From Xylaria sp. FL1777 (taxonomy: Eukaryota > Ascomycota > Sordariomycetes > Xylariales > Xylariaceae): DNA of 64,000 bases. This document shows positions 1 to 10,656 of the stretch, piece after piece. Both the position numbers and the translations under genes were made by a program. The notes under the pieces were generated by a model, which saw only the letters and a list, made by a program, of their open reading frames with translations, had not been told where the DNA came from and ran no database searches. The stretch is taken from assembly GCA_022578965.1 (NCBI GenBank), contig MU400517.1, positions 496,001-560,000 of the forward strand, given 5' to 3'. The first letter of the stretch is position 1; every line of letters starts with the position of its first letter.

Positions 1-1779
1 GGTCGGGGTTGGACAATGGATGAGCCGTTAGCATTCACGCTCGGCCCTGAAACATGTCTTGGCCAGCGAACTGTCGAGTCACTTTTAGATCGACTACAGA
101 CCGGAGTGGCAGACGTTCTGCGAGGTAATGCGATTGCCGTTCGAATGACAGCTCGAAAGAGAGGTCACTTCATCTTGCACAAGACTTTAGTGGCACGGGA
201 ACCGATTGAAAAGCCAGGGAATAAGAAGTCATCCGGAAAGGCGAAAGCATATGTTTTAGACCGACTAAAACAACGTATTGAACGCGATATTGAAATGGTG
301 TGTAAAGATACGTGTACAATCGTTAATCGAGACATCGACACGGTGAAACCGAACAGGGCGGCTAGCGCGCCGCCGCAAGATTGTGCCTCGACGAACGATC
401 TTTTGCAGTCTAGAAGATTGAGCGACCTCGTGACGCCGTCGAAAGAACCTGCTGGAAACGAACAAGATTTATTAGTCGATAGACCTAGGTCACAAGGAAG
501 CGAGCTCTTAGAGACCCCAGAACTATCAGGTGCCATCTCGACTATCCCACAGCATCAGTGGGATAGGGTGACTCGGGATCCTGTCACAGGGGCACGGCTA
601 TTCCCACTGGTGCCAGGCAGACATAGTCCTCACGAAATGGCCGTCACAAGCTCACCTGAACCACCTACCCACCGCAACAAGCTCAACCATAAAAGCACGG
701 CAGAGACATCCTTCGACTTATCAATCTCGTACGAAAATTCCAACACAACAAGCACACAAACAACATCAGACTCTAGTATATCCACCACCGAGCAAGATTT
801 CACCGGTACATCTTTGACAGAATCTCGTAAAGAGAGAATACGGAGATATGCGACGACAGGATCGATAGCTTCCACAGCACCACGAACTCCAGACTTGGAG
901 TCAGGCGGTAGCCCCTCAAGACGAAGCAGTATTTTAATGACTCCGAATGCTCACGAGCTGGCCGCAAGCAACGGGGTCGATATTGTTCAAAAATCTACGC
1001 CTGAAGTTGAGGGTGGTGAAATTGACGGAAACGGGGGGGTCGACAGCTATCTGAGGACGTTGTACACACACCGGGCGGTGTCATCTCCACCATCACGACA
1101 GGTCTCCCGAGATGGTTCTATTGCTTCTTCAATCAACCAAGCTCGACCTATTGTGAAAGAGCAAGATCTCGATATCAAGGGCAGTGAGGATATATCTTCT
1201 TTGGAGGCAGGGACTTCCTCTCAATCAAAAGTTCCAACTTTGGCCTCTTCGAGTGTAAAACCCACCGGTGATACAGTGCCTATAGAACCCATAATAGAGC
1301 AGGAAACACCCACGGGAGAAAAAAGCCAACTGCCCGAAGAACCAACACCGGAAATAGAGATAGAAAAAGAAGTTTTCTCACAATCGAAACCGGAATTCGA
1401 CTTCTCGTCTCCACTCACTATCAGTCCCGAAGACAGTGACGCAATTGAAGAAGCGTCGCCGCCCACGGAAAAGAGCACAACCACCATGAACCTCGGCAAG
1501 CAAGAAGATACAACAAGCCCTGATCCACCAGATGATGACTACAGCAGTCAGCCAGCGAGCCCGCCATCACCCGACCGTCCGGGACTTTCCGCACTTCAAC
1601 ACCATCGCAAATCTTTTGGCAGTGCGGGGTACCTAGGCAGTTTTCACGAACCGCGATTCTTCGGTGTAGGATTGAGAGGTGCGCTCGTAGGTTCCTCAAC
1701 GCCACCGCCTAGACCCCTTTCGCGTTTCGGTTCCCTCGAGGGCGAGCAGTCACCGAAGCGGCCTGGGACGGCTATGTGA
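1..1779 (+). CDS. Disordered serine/proline-rich fungal protein, 3' part
   Basis: The frame is open from the first base of the window to a TGA at 1777-1779. An ATG lies at position 16, but the five preceding codons are also open, so this is probably the last exon of a longer gene cut by the window edge. The first 100 residues are ordered and basic (motifs VRMTARKRGHF and HKTLVA, then a helix with DRLKQRIERDIE). The rest is low-complexity S/T/P/E-rich sequence with many SP and RRSS sites, ending in a conserved-looking glycine patch (FFGVGLRGALVG) and PPPRPLSRFGS. No enzyme motif, signal peptide or membrane segment is seen. I do not recognise the family. The SP/RRxS density would suit a phosphorylated scaffold or regulator, which is inference only. 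Confidence 0.75.
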   Translation, partial: GRGWTMDEPLAFTLGPETCLGQRTVESLLDRLQTGVADVLRGNAIAVRMTARKRGHFILHKTLVAREPIEKPGNKKSSGKAKAYVLDRLKQRIERDIEMVCKDTCTIVNRDIDTVKPNRAASAPPQDCASTNDLLQSRRLSDLVTPSKEPAGNEQDLLVDRPRSQGSELLETPELSGAISTIPQHQWDRVTRDPVTGARLFPLVPGRHSPHEMAVTSSPEPPTHRNKLNHKSTAETSFDLSISYENSNTTSTQTTSDSSISTTEQDFTGTSLTESRKERIRRYATTGSIASTAPRTPDLESGGSPSRRSSILMTPNAHELAASNGVDIVQKSTPEVEGGEIDGNGGVDSYLRTLYTHRAVSSPPSRQVSRDGSIASSINQARPIVKEQDLDIKGSEDISSLEAGTSSQSKVPTLASSSVKPTGDTVPIEPIIEQETPTGEKSQLPEEPTPEIEIEKEVFSQSKPEFDFSSPLTISPEDSDAIEEASPPTEKSTTTMNLGKQEDTTSPDPPDDDYSSQPASPPSPDRPGLSALQHHRKSFGSAGYLGSFHEPRFFGVGLRGALVGSSTPPPRPLSRFGSLEGEQSPKRPGTAM

Positions 1780-2628
1780 TGTATAACCAGTCTTCGTCGA
1801 GTTTCCCTCACCTGCCATGCGCAGGAGAGCGATACACGGATAGGAATGTGGGCTGGGCGAGAAACTAGTAGAGGCAGGGTGGATTGTCAAGAAGTGCAGC
1901 GTGGCTTTCTTTCTTTCTTTTTCCATCTTTTTTTTTTAACTTTTGTTTTTCTTCTCCAATGCAAATGACTGTAAGCTGGATTGCATGCAATAAGGCGTTA
2001 GGGGTAAATGTATTTGGTGACCTTGTTTCAATGGGTAAGGGGATAGCTATGAATGGGATGAGACATGCCGGGGTCCTACCTAGAGGGTTTATACATATCA
2101 TGGAAGAGAACATGATGGTTCTACGCAAGTAGTTTGGGTATTGTTGTCTTTTGATGAGACGGGGATTTCATAGGCTTGGTCATTTTACCATAAAACAGAG
2201 ATTTGATTTTCTGACGTACCGTACGATAGCCAACAACATTTTTCTTCTCAGTTGATCTCACTATTCTTCATCATTATAAGCCCTTAAACACAATCCACGT
2301 ATCCCTAGCCGGTAAACATCGCGTGCATCCGTGTGCTCTGTTGGGAGTAGTCAACTACGGCTCAGTTAGCCTTATATTCCGATAAAATCCATTCGCTTAG
2401 AATATTGCCCTGCGTCTCTAAATCAACGCATCGCCAGTAGCATGTCACGATCGCCCTAACCGTACACCTCTGAAGTCAGAAATCAGACCAGCTGGCTTCT
2501 CACCAATCGAGAGAGGCAGCCATTTTACCTCTAACCCATGAACACCACCATTTTCCATGTCCAGACGCCATCCTTAGGTTAACACCGCCTGAATCCACTC
2601 TACCCGGAAACCCAGAACACCAGCCCCA
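1780..2628. other. Intergenic, convergent 3' ends
   Basis: This stretch separates the end of the plus-strand gene from the end of the minus-strand gene at 2629. It has a T-rich run near 1910-1955, suitable for a 3' UTR. The overlapping short frames on both strands show no coding character. I see nothing else. Confidence 0.5.
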
Positions 2629-3066
2629 TCAAGACAGCAAAATAAAGAGTACCACCAACCCGCCCAACAACCACCACTTATCCAAAGCCCCGCGGCCCCT
2701 AAACCGGCTAACCCCCCCACCAGACGTCGTAACCGGCGGCGCGGCCCCCAGGTATCCGTCGACGAAGTCGACGTGAAACTCGTAGGTGAGCCCGCTGGGC
2801 GAGCAGCGCGTGCCGAGCGCGCACTGCTGCACCTCGCTCCACTGGCCCGAGCCGCACCGCTGGAAGCTGCCCGTCATGCAGTTCCACTGGCCCTCGGCGC
2901 CGTCGCACGACGAGCCCGCCGACATCGTCTGTCGTTGGTGGAGAAAGCTGGGGGGTTCCTCTGCTGCTGCTGCGTTCGTCGCGGTGGCTAGGGCGAGCAG
3001 CTGGAGGAGAAGTATGAAGAAGCTGGGGAGGTGGGGTTTAGTTAGGTAGTGGTGGGAGGGCGACAT
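2629..3066 (-). CDS. Small cysteine-containing secreted/anchored protein, CBM19-like motif
   Basis: The frame opens at an ATG at 3114, but the ATG at 3066 (MSPSHHYL) is preferred because a clear signal peptide follows it (hydrophobic FFILLLQLLALATA, then an Ala-rich cleavage region); this gives 145 aa. The mature part carries five cysteines in the spacing C-x6-W-x-C-x6-QRC-x3-QW-x5-C-x4-RC. This resembles fungal chitin-binding CBM19-type modules (GxWxC ... FQxC ... GxW ... C ... GTxC). The C-terminus is DKWWLLGG followed by VVLFILLS and stop: either a GPI-attachment signal or a single membrane anchor. A wall- or surface-associated chitin-binding role is inferred. The third base of many codons is G/C, unlike the flanking DNA. 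Confidence 0.65.
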   Translation of the reverse strand: MSPSHHYLTKPHLPSFFILLLQLLALATATNAAAAEEPPSFLHQRQTMSAGSSCDGAEGQWNCMTGSFQRCGSGQWSEVQQCALGTRCSPSGLTYEFHVDFVDGYLGAAPPVTTSGGGVSRFRGRGALDKWWLLGGLVVLFILLS

Positions 3067-3144
3067 GGTAGGTAGGTAGGTGTGAGGTGAGTGGTCGTTA
3101 GGTGAATGTATCATGTGCGTGGAATTGATTCGTATGGTCTGAGC

Positions 3145-3203
3145 GGTATAGGCGTAGGTGTAGGCGTAGGTATAGGTGTAGATACAGGTGTAGATGCAGG
3201 TGT
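3145..3203. repeat. Imperfect GTAGGC/GTAGGT hexamer repeat
   Basis: About ten copies of a six-base unit (ggcgta, ggtgta, ggtata, gatgca variants) lie in tandem in non-coding DNA just upstream of the small secreted protein gene on the minus strand. Confidence 0.8.
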
Positions 3204-3354
3204 TGGCAATTGTTGTTCCGCGAAATGCACAGCAATGGAATTCAGTCGAAGTCGCGCAGCTCTTAAGTCCGATGACATGACTGGCACCGTGGTATGCTGT
3301 ATGTCGTGCATCCCACGGCCGTTTATGTACTGCCCGATTCTCCTCTCACCGAAA

Positions 3355-3391
3355 CTTCGTTCGTTCGTTCGTTCGTTGGTTTGTTCGTTCA
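3355..3391. repeat. TTCG microsatellite
   Basis: Tandem TTCG/TTTG tetranucleotides: several perfect TTCG copies followed by degenerate ones. Confidence 0.85.
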
Positions 3392-4188
3392 TTTGGTGAA
3401 TCCGCAGAGATTGGTGCCCAAGTCGGAACGTGGACGGTGCCGATTGGTGAGACGTCCCACTTGAGCATGTGTTCCCAATGACGCATTTTTAAGAATAAAG
3501 CAAACGAACGTGTTTCTGAGAATAATATCGTTTGATGATGAGAATAGGTTAGGATGTGTGCTGCTAGATTTTGTGTTGGTATAATATGACGGCCTTTGAT
3601 GTTTAAGATCAGATTTATATATGATATAGTGAGATGTGCCTGAGTATCTCTTTCCAGTTAGATACTCGCGAGGAGTAAATCTACGAGAAGAAGTTTTTGA
3701 GTGCTCTAAATTCAGCGACTCTCGTCCCACGACAGTCACAAAAAATAAAAACTCTACCCTAAAATTCATCTTCTAGTTCCCCTTGCTTCTCAACTTCACG
3801 CTTCTCTCTAAGGAAACTACGGCACTGTACTGAGGGAAGTCCTCAAGCGAACAGGGGTTTAAAGTATATGTGTATTGTAAGCGAATTCTATTGCGTAAAC
3901 AGCCTATAACTATATTTTACTGATATTTATGACCAAAGGTAAATCATACCCCTTTATCCTACTAGTCACATGATAAGGGGTAACTACTTCGGTGTAGTCT
4001 CCTAGGGCATGATCGCAGTCCACCTCGTCACAGGTTCTCCTTCTACAACTTCGTCTACTTTCCTTGAGCTTCATGGCGATGAAAGAAGATTGCGAGTTCT
4101 CATAATTACTATTCAAGGGGCTAGCTTGCAGACTCCTAATCAAATAACCCGATTGCATTGTGATGGCAGTGACAGAACGTAGAGTTAT

Positions 4189-4703
4189 CAGCCTCCAATT
4201 GCCTCGGTGGAGGGAATCAGTCTTACCAAATTTTACGCCTGGAACCCTGCCGTGGGCACAACATGTGCCGGCCTGCATGCCGGCATCTGCCTGTGCATCG
4301 GTCTCCAGGGCTCAGCTCCCACGCAGACCATTACCACGCTGAAGCCCGCGTCCACCACGACGGGCAACGGCATCGCCACCCCGTGCAGACGGGCATGGTC
4401 AGCGACTGCGACGAGTTCTACCTCGTGCGTAGCGGCGATAGCTGCGCCAACATCGCATTTGTTGAGGGGATCTCCCTGACGAATTTCTACGCGTGGAACC
4501 CGGCGGTCGGGTCGTCGTGCGCGGGGCCCGAGGCGGTATACGTCTGCATCGGCCTGTAGGGGTCGGCGCCCACGGATCAGTGCGCCACTATCGCCTCTAA
4601 TGCGGATATCTCTCTAACCAATTTCTACTCTTGGAACCCGGCTGTGGGGAGTACTTATGCCTATCTAGACCTGGGTGACTATGTTTGCATTGGCATACTG
4701 TGA
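4189..4703 (+). pseudogene. Decayed multi-LysM protein (three LysM modules)
   Basis: Three successive LysM-type segments are visible. Module 1 (frame of 4207) reads [17 protein letters not shown] and ends [10 protein letters not shown]. After a one-base frame change near 4380, module 2 reads [17 protein letters not shown], then [18 protein letters not shown] and YVCIGL. A TAG at 4557-4559 stands where module 1 has CAG (GLQGSAP versus GL*GSAP). The same frame then continues with GSAPTDQCATIASNADIS, TNFYSWNPAVG and YVCIGIL to a TGA at 4701-4703. In module 3 one cysteine codon of the motif has become TAT (Tyr). The start of module 1 is damaged and no signal peptide is found upstream. Intact relatives are secreted LysM proteins that bind chitin oligomers; this copy cannot encode one full product. 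Confidence 0.85.
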
Positions 4704-5196
4704 TGAGTGAATGGTGGTAACGGGCTCTGGTGTCGGAAGGTACCTGAATTGCTAGATTTATTTTATTCTCTTGAACTAAAAGGGTCATAATTAACGTTAG
4801 ATAAAGAGTTCGAAATGAGACCTGAGCAGAGCAAGAAGTGAGAAGAGGCCGATACATCGATGGTTCGAAAATGCAAAGGGCTTGCCGGGCCAAGACTTTA
4901 CCCCTTTTCCGTGACGGTTTGCAGATATACAGTAACTTAACGTGATAAATGCGGTCGCCTGCCCGGCCAGGCGGGTGGGTCTCCGGCAGTATTGAATACG
5001 GATTCCCGGATTTCCGGGCGTATACCTATCTAGGTAGGTATAAAAGCTGACCAGCCCCAACCTCAAACAGATGTAATTATCCCTTTAACATCTGTCAGGC
5101 CCATCGTCCGGTTAAGCACCTACTAGTTTCCAAACAAGCGATCCAGAAGTTCACGAAACAGAAGGGTGTATAAGGCCCTCCCAATTGAACTAGATC
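4704..5196. other. Intergenic, promoter side of F-box gene
   Basis: The only notable element is ctaggtaggtata at about 5031-5043, a TAGGTA-type motif, followed by a possible TATA-like tataaaag. No coding signal is seen. Confidence 0.4.
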
Positions 5197-6970
5197 ATGG
5201 CTGTGCCCAACCTCGAATCTGGCTCCAGTGTCAACGGGCCCCTGGCTGGCATGATTCCAGACGTATGGCACCACATTCTAGACCAGGTAAGGAGTACCAC
5301 CTTGCTACACAACGTGTACCATGTTTGATGGACCATGGTACAGATAGACAGCCTCGGGGATCTGTGCAGCGTCTCTCTGGTGTCGCGCACCTGGTACGCC
5401 ATGGCCGTGCCCCATTTATACAAGGTCACCCCGTTGGTGGCGCGGGCTCAAGACCCGATGAATTTTTTCGCGGAAGCTAATTGGAAACCCTATGCGTTCG
5501 CTCGGTCTTTGTCGTCCAGACTGCTAGACCCCAGGAACGAGCAGCTAAGGAATGTGGTGCATGAGCTAGAATTCGGGCAGTTCAGCGGAAGGGATTTAGA
5601 CGATATGGAGCAGCGATTAGTTGCTCTTGTCGATTCTCTCCCGAATCTACAGCGTATCAAGTATGCCGCATCATGAGCTCCTGGGGCGAACAATGCACGC
5701 GAGGCCGGCTGACGGTTATTCCAGGGCATGGGGTCGCTTATCACAGGATGTCTTACAACGACTTGACGGCCATAGCAAGCAACTATCGCTGTACTTGCTC
5801 GGCGAAGATGGCAAACGAACCGTCGAAGGTGAACTTCGCAGTGTCCTTGCTCTCGCGGCTACTGTTGGTCTTTTTGACGAGCATATACCGAGCAAAGATG
5901 TTTTAGGTGTGCAAGCGCTCCTCTTCGCTTGCCCGAACCTGAAATCGTTCTCTTTTACTATTCTTTTAGACTACGGCGGATGCTCCCCCAATTTTCCTGC
6001 TTTAGGAACGGCGTTTTCATTTCAATTCTCTAGGGATTGCAAACCTTTCCCGCCGTTGGAAGATCTGTCACTTAACGGGTACCACCTCGGACAGAACGAA
6101 GAGGACCATTGGGTCGAAAAGGTGCAGTGGTCCAAACTAAGATCGCTCAGCCTCGGACCTCAGAACACAACAGCCTTCTTGCGGCTCGCGAGCAGTCATG
6201 CCACTTTCCTGAGAGATCTTACAGTTCAGGTCTACCCCGATAACGCTGACGGACAGCATTTATTAGAGGAATTTCTGATAAAAAACACTTCGTTAGAAAG
6301 TCTGATCGTTAAAGGGTACTACGTCTCACCGCGTGTGGTTGGATTCCACACCGGTTTGAAGCACTTATGCCTACACTCGTTCGAGCCTGAAGAAACGTCA
6401 CAAACGAGGCCCGTATTTTCTGCTGCACAACTTCGGGAGCTCGATGCTAGTTGCCCTTACCTCGAGACACTGGAGATCGACCTCCATCGGGACGGCACAT
6501 GGGTGAGAATTAAAGTCCTACACCAGATAATATGCATTGGTACTAACATAACGCTGTCACAGCCCGAACCCGAGCTTAAGACGCTGGCAAAGGGATTCAA
6601 GAACCTACGCCGCTTAATATTTCACCTAGAGCTAGGAATCGCAGGTGTGGAATTGCGACGAGGGCCAAAAGGGTTTACGGAGTTGAGCGCCAACTTATTT
6701 GAGCCCGTCTTGACCGAGGATTCCGCGAGAGAGATGGGAAAACAGTTCTTCGACTGGCGGTCGTCGTCTTCGTCATCGTCGTGGTCATCGGGGCTGAACC
6801 TCCTTGTCCTCAAGACCGGCGAGCCCCTCCGGAGATTCCCGGAGGGGGAGCCGATCACCGCCAAGTTCGAGCGGAATCACACAGATACGATCGAGGTCCA
6901 CTGGCCAATTGGTCCGGAGCATGCGCCTAAGTGTGTTGTCTTACCTCAGCATCCCTTGTCGCGGTTCTGA
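5197..6970 (+). CDS. F-box / leucine-rich-repeat-like protein, four exons
   Basis: Exons 5197-5286, 5344-5660, 5725-6502 and 6563-6970 give 530 aa. The start is the ATG of MAVPNLES. The F-box (about residues 17-55) reads IPDVWHHILDQ, is split by intron 1, and continues IDSLGDLCSVSLVSRTWY and then AMAVPHLYK. Introns: 57 nt (stop inside), 64 nt (gtatgc...ctgac...ccag) and 60 nt (gtgaga...tactaac...cag). The third intron is a multiple of three without a stop, so a naive reading would retain 20 extra residues; its perfect TACTAAC supports removal. Downstream are irregular leucine-rich segments (PNLKSFSF, LRSLSLGP, LETLEIDL, LRRLIFHL). F-box proteins join Skp1-Cul1 ubiquitin ligases; the substrate is unknown. 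A short serine run (SSSSSSWSSG) near residue 480 is low complexity. Confidence 0.85.
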
Positions 6971-8296
6971 TGTGGCTATCTGAGTGGTTTACCTAAGTAA
7001 AAAACAAATTCTAAAAACAAGTCGAGTAGGTCTATCTTATTGCTGCTACATACACCTCTAAGGGGTGAACCAGCGTTTGTCCGTACTATATGGAGCGGTA
7101 CAACTGTGAATAATTTGGAAGGGTAAGAACATCGTGCTGAAAAGTATTGATACTAAGGACGCCTGGGCTTTACCACGCTAGGCTTGAGGCAAAGGCAGTG
7201 TGGGCTTAAGCAATTGAGTTGCTTGATAAAAAAGGGCATTAAAACGCAGCTTGTCCAAGATTCGAACAGTTAACCTCAAAATTGCCAAAAAAGAATCGCA
7301 GGGCTTAGGGCGTACCTCAAGGTCCCTGGACCGGAAAGCCCTTGAATGCCTATGGCCCTGCCTCTGACACAAGGGTTTGTCCTGCCGACTAATTTACCAC
7401 TACACCACCGGGGGTGGTTTGTGGGAACGTGTGTTAATGGAAGGCGCACATATCGAGGCCTATATGGTCTGTAGTGGAGGGGCTCAAGATCGGAATCCAC
7501 CCTTACTCTCAGTTTTGGCGTCACACCACGCACCACGGTTCATCTCCTTCTATCACTAGTAATGGCGGTCATTTGTGCACTTTATTCCGGTTCAAAGGAT
7601 TCTTGTAAGGAAATATCAGTATTAATAAAATTCAATCATGAATTTTATCAAGTTCAAACTTCTACAAGTTCAATCATTTAGAATCAACCTTAATCAATGA
7701 TCTTCTTCAGGTTTCGTGTGGTGGAAGTCCAATTTGGGATCCCAGAACCTTCAGTCTTTGAGGCTTCCATACCAACACCTTAACATTTGTATGCAATATA
7801 CCTATATAGTTCTGGTTCGGATGGTCTTAAGTTGTGATCGACAGCTGCGCTTGATCGCCATTGCGTTGCAATGTGTAGGAGCTATTAAACGTCCCAAATA
7901 TGCGGTCATTTGGATAATCCATAATCGACTACCGCCATAATGTAGGTATGGTTTGTAAAACGGGATTAAGGTGGCCAGTCACCCTAGCTACAGAATAATC
8001 AAATCACTACACAATGAAACAATGTTAGATTTTCTATTTCATTACCTTTCCTATACTGCAATAAGTCAATTTCTTTATGCTTTGCCAGTGATGCATTCGG
8101 CTAGAATGGAGAAAACGTTGCCTTTATACTTTACATCTATAACTGAATTAGTAAGACCGTTTTCGGATAAAAGACATTATTATTCTTTTCAAGCTATGAT
8201 TTTTACATGCACTAAACATTTCACAGAATTAAACTCTAGAACTACAGACGGGAGTTTGTATCTATCTACGCAAATTTGATCGTTCCTTTTGAAAAA
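6971..8296. other. Intergenic, no supported gene
   Basis: The interval includes a gtggtgtagtggta sequence on the minus strand near 7402-7415 that resembles a tRNA A box but lacks a B box. A 102-codon open frame (7971-8279, SLHNETMLDFLFHYLSY) has AT-rich codon use and no motif. AT-rich DNA dominates 7600-8290. I support no gene here. Confidence 0.4.
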
Positions 8297-10656
8297 ATGG
8301 AAGACTACGACGATGCAGATTTTGGAGACGATGTGGATTTTGGCGACGATGGCGACGAGACCAACGGGCGGGAATTGGTAACCAAAAACGACATCGTTGC
8401 TTTTACCAGGGACGTATTACAGAGATATTTTCCTCCTGGAAGGCAGTTTGGATTGGAGCGAATGCTAGGTAGTGGCAATGATGGTGTGACAGTAGGTAAT
8501 ATCATCGACTATTTGCTTCCACCTTTTTGGCTCAAAGGAAACATGTAGTTTTTATAGTTTTTGCTCCTCTCTTTTCAGCCGCTCTTACCAGTCTAATCAC
8601 CTGCAACTCGTTTAATAGAGGTAGATATTAACCATGTTTCCTGTACAATAGTATCTTATCGTAGAGAAAGCGCCAGTGCCGCCGCCGCCCGATGATATTC
8701 AGAGGGGAGACCGAAAGCGTTCTCGCTCTCCTGAACAGGACCACAATCCGCTGCCCCAAAAGACACCGTCAAATGCCAATCATCTTGAGGGAGTTGATGA
8801 CATAGACCTACTCAATTTAGCAGTACCTGCTCCTGGCCAGGTTCGACCCCCACTACCACCAGCTCCCATCCGGCAGTACCGTGATAGGGTAGACAGGCCT
8901 TCTCCTAACAGACCTCCTGCCTACACAAACGTTGTAGTTCGTCGAATTCTGCTCAAGATAGACAAAATAGCTTGTGCGTATAACCCATATTCTTATCACG
9001 TAGCATGCAAAGTCTTTTTCACGTGTAATAGACTATTTACGTGAACAATTAAATTTCTAACCAAAACAATCTAGTGGCGAGAAGATATTATCCGGACCAG
9101 GTATCCTCTTCGAGTGATGATGATGACGACGATGACGCCAATGGTGACGGCGCTAATAGTGCCGAAAAAGAAAAGAGATTCTTAGAGGTACCTTCTTTAA
9201 ATATTGAATAGCGAAGCTATTACTAATAATACTTCCCAACAGAAACTTCAGAATTGCCAGCACATAGTCAGGTTGCTCCCAATGTCCAACAGATTGTTTT
9301 CTAGGCCGCGCCGAACAGAACAAGATCAAGACGATATACTCGAGACTGATTGGTTTATGGAAGAATATTTAGAAGGTGGATCACTAACCGCTTTCTTAAA
9401 TAAAGTGGTCGCAAGAAATCAAAGCATGAGAGATGGTTTTGCCCTACCTAACAGGATGTTGTGGCGTATATTCCTTTGCCGTACGTTACAATCTAATGAT
9501 ACCGTCATTACTCTGAACGTTAAGATTTGAGTTCTAGTTATTAAAATGGTTATTGGAATGGCATGGCCATATGGGCAGAGCGATCGCAGAAATGGAGAGA
9601 CTTGCTCATTTGACCAAGACTATTCGTTGATCGAACACTGCGACATTCACGACGGAAATCGTATGTACACTACTACATCATATTTTAGGATGCTAATATT
9701 TAAAATAGTAATGTTCGGTAACGATGCACATTGCGATTCCATGCTGCCTATTTTAAAGCTTATAGATTTTGCTGGGGCAAGGGAAGTGCAGAATGTCGGT
9801 CACTTAAAATGGTCCCATTAGTAAGTTAAAATACGCGTTTCGTTTTTCTTTTTCCGGATTGGATTTTGGGGGAAGGGGGAAGCGAGCGGGAGAAGAGGAA
9901 GAAGAAAGATTAGGGTTTAATCACCTGGCTTCTCGTATTAATTATATTGATTTATGTTGTTACGATTGCTGACTAGGCTTTAGCGAATTGCCTCACGAGA
10001 TTGCTGAGTATGAGTTTAATCTTTCCTTTCTATTTTGGTTTTCTCCTTTTTGAACTGTCCCTTTCCAAACAACATTTTTAAATACTGCAATGTCAGAGTA
10101 TGCCTATGACAACCCCCAAGCCGGCCAAGCACAACAACAAAAGAATTGGCGACGGAACGAAAAAGGAAATCCTGCTGATTCATTATAAATTATGAACAAC
10201 AGGAATCTTTTTACCGTTGGAAGGGTGATGGCGACGCTGATGTTACCCGATCAATGGGATTCTATTGCCTTGATAATACCAGAGAGGGTAGAGTCAGTAG
10301 AAGTGCTTCATCCTTTGACTGGGGGCAGTATCAGGACCGTGGCAGTAGAGTTGACTGGAAACTCCCCCCGATTACGTGCCCTCGATGACGACTTGAAATT
10401 TCTGACTTCCACTTGTATGGCCGTCGAAACTCGAGACAGACCAAGGTTACTCGAACTTACTGAATATGTGTGGCGGGTGGTCGAGAGGAGAGATCAATCA
10501 TACTACCAAACATTAAACACGCAAGCCGCAATTATTAATATGGACGATCATGGCAATCCGTATCCGATTAAATACGACGTTCAGTATGAAGGTGATGACT
10601 ACATACGACACATAGTTGACGAACTCATCTTATCCCCTCCTATGGGAAATGCATAA
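8297..10656 (+). pseudogene. Divergent fungal protein-kinase-like gene, probably interrupted
   Basis: A multi-exon kinase-like gene can be followed: exons 8297-8491, 8652-8973, 9075-9187, 9243-9480, 9538-9660, 9709-9820, then a poorly resolved part, then about 10090-10656. The acidic N-terminus (DDADFGDDVDFGDD) is followed by a glycine loop split by an intron (RMLGSGNDGVT, then YLIVEKAP), a long disordered insert, the motif QNCQHIVRLL, hinge-like WFMEEYLEGGSLTAFL, catalytic-loop-like HCDIHDGN (HRD Asp and Asn kept) and LIDFAGAREV in place of DFG. The C-lobe is NLFTVGRVMATLM ... CMAVETRDRPRLLEL. Upstream of NLF the same frame reads KNWRRNEKGNPADSL, then TAA (10186-10188), then IMNNRNLF, which looks collinear across the stop. 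DFG to DFA and the stop suggest a pseudokinase or a dying gene. The 9821-10190 splicing is unresolved. Confidence 0.6.

Larger units (their letters stand above)
3115..4188. other. Intergenic with microsatellites
   Basis: Apart from the hexamer and TTCG repeats listed separately, the interval is moderately AT-rich. The frames on both strands (for example on the minus strand at 3389-3769 and 3910-4278) have no recognisable motif and overlap one another. No gene is supported. Confidence 0.45.

Noticed and set aside
3910..4278. 122-codon minus-strand ORF over the start of the LysM relic
   Set aside because: Overlaps the recognisable LysM coding on the other strand and has no motif.
7318..7425. 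Possible minus-strand tRNA (gtggtgtagtggta resembles a Gly/Gln tRNA A box)
   Set aside because: No B box or T arm follows and no anticodon stem of five pairs can be drawn; at most a half-tRNA relic.
7971..8279. 102-codon plus-strand ORF just before the kinase-like gene
   Set aside because: AT-rich, no motif; it probably lies in the upstream region of the gene starting at 8297.
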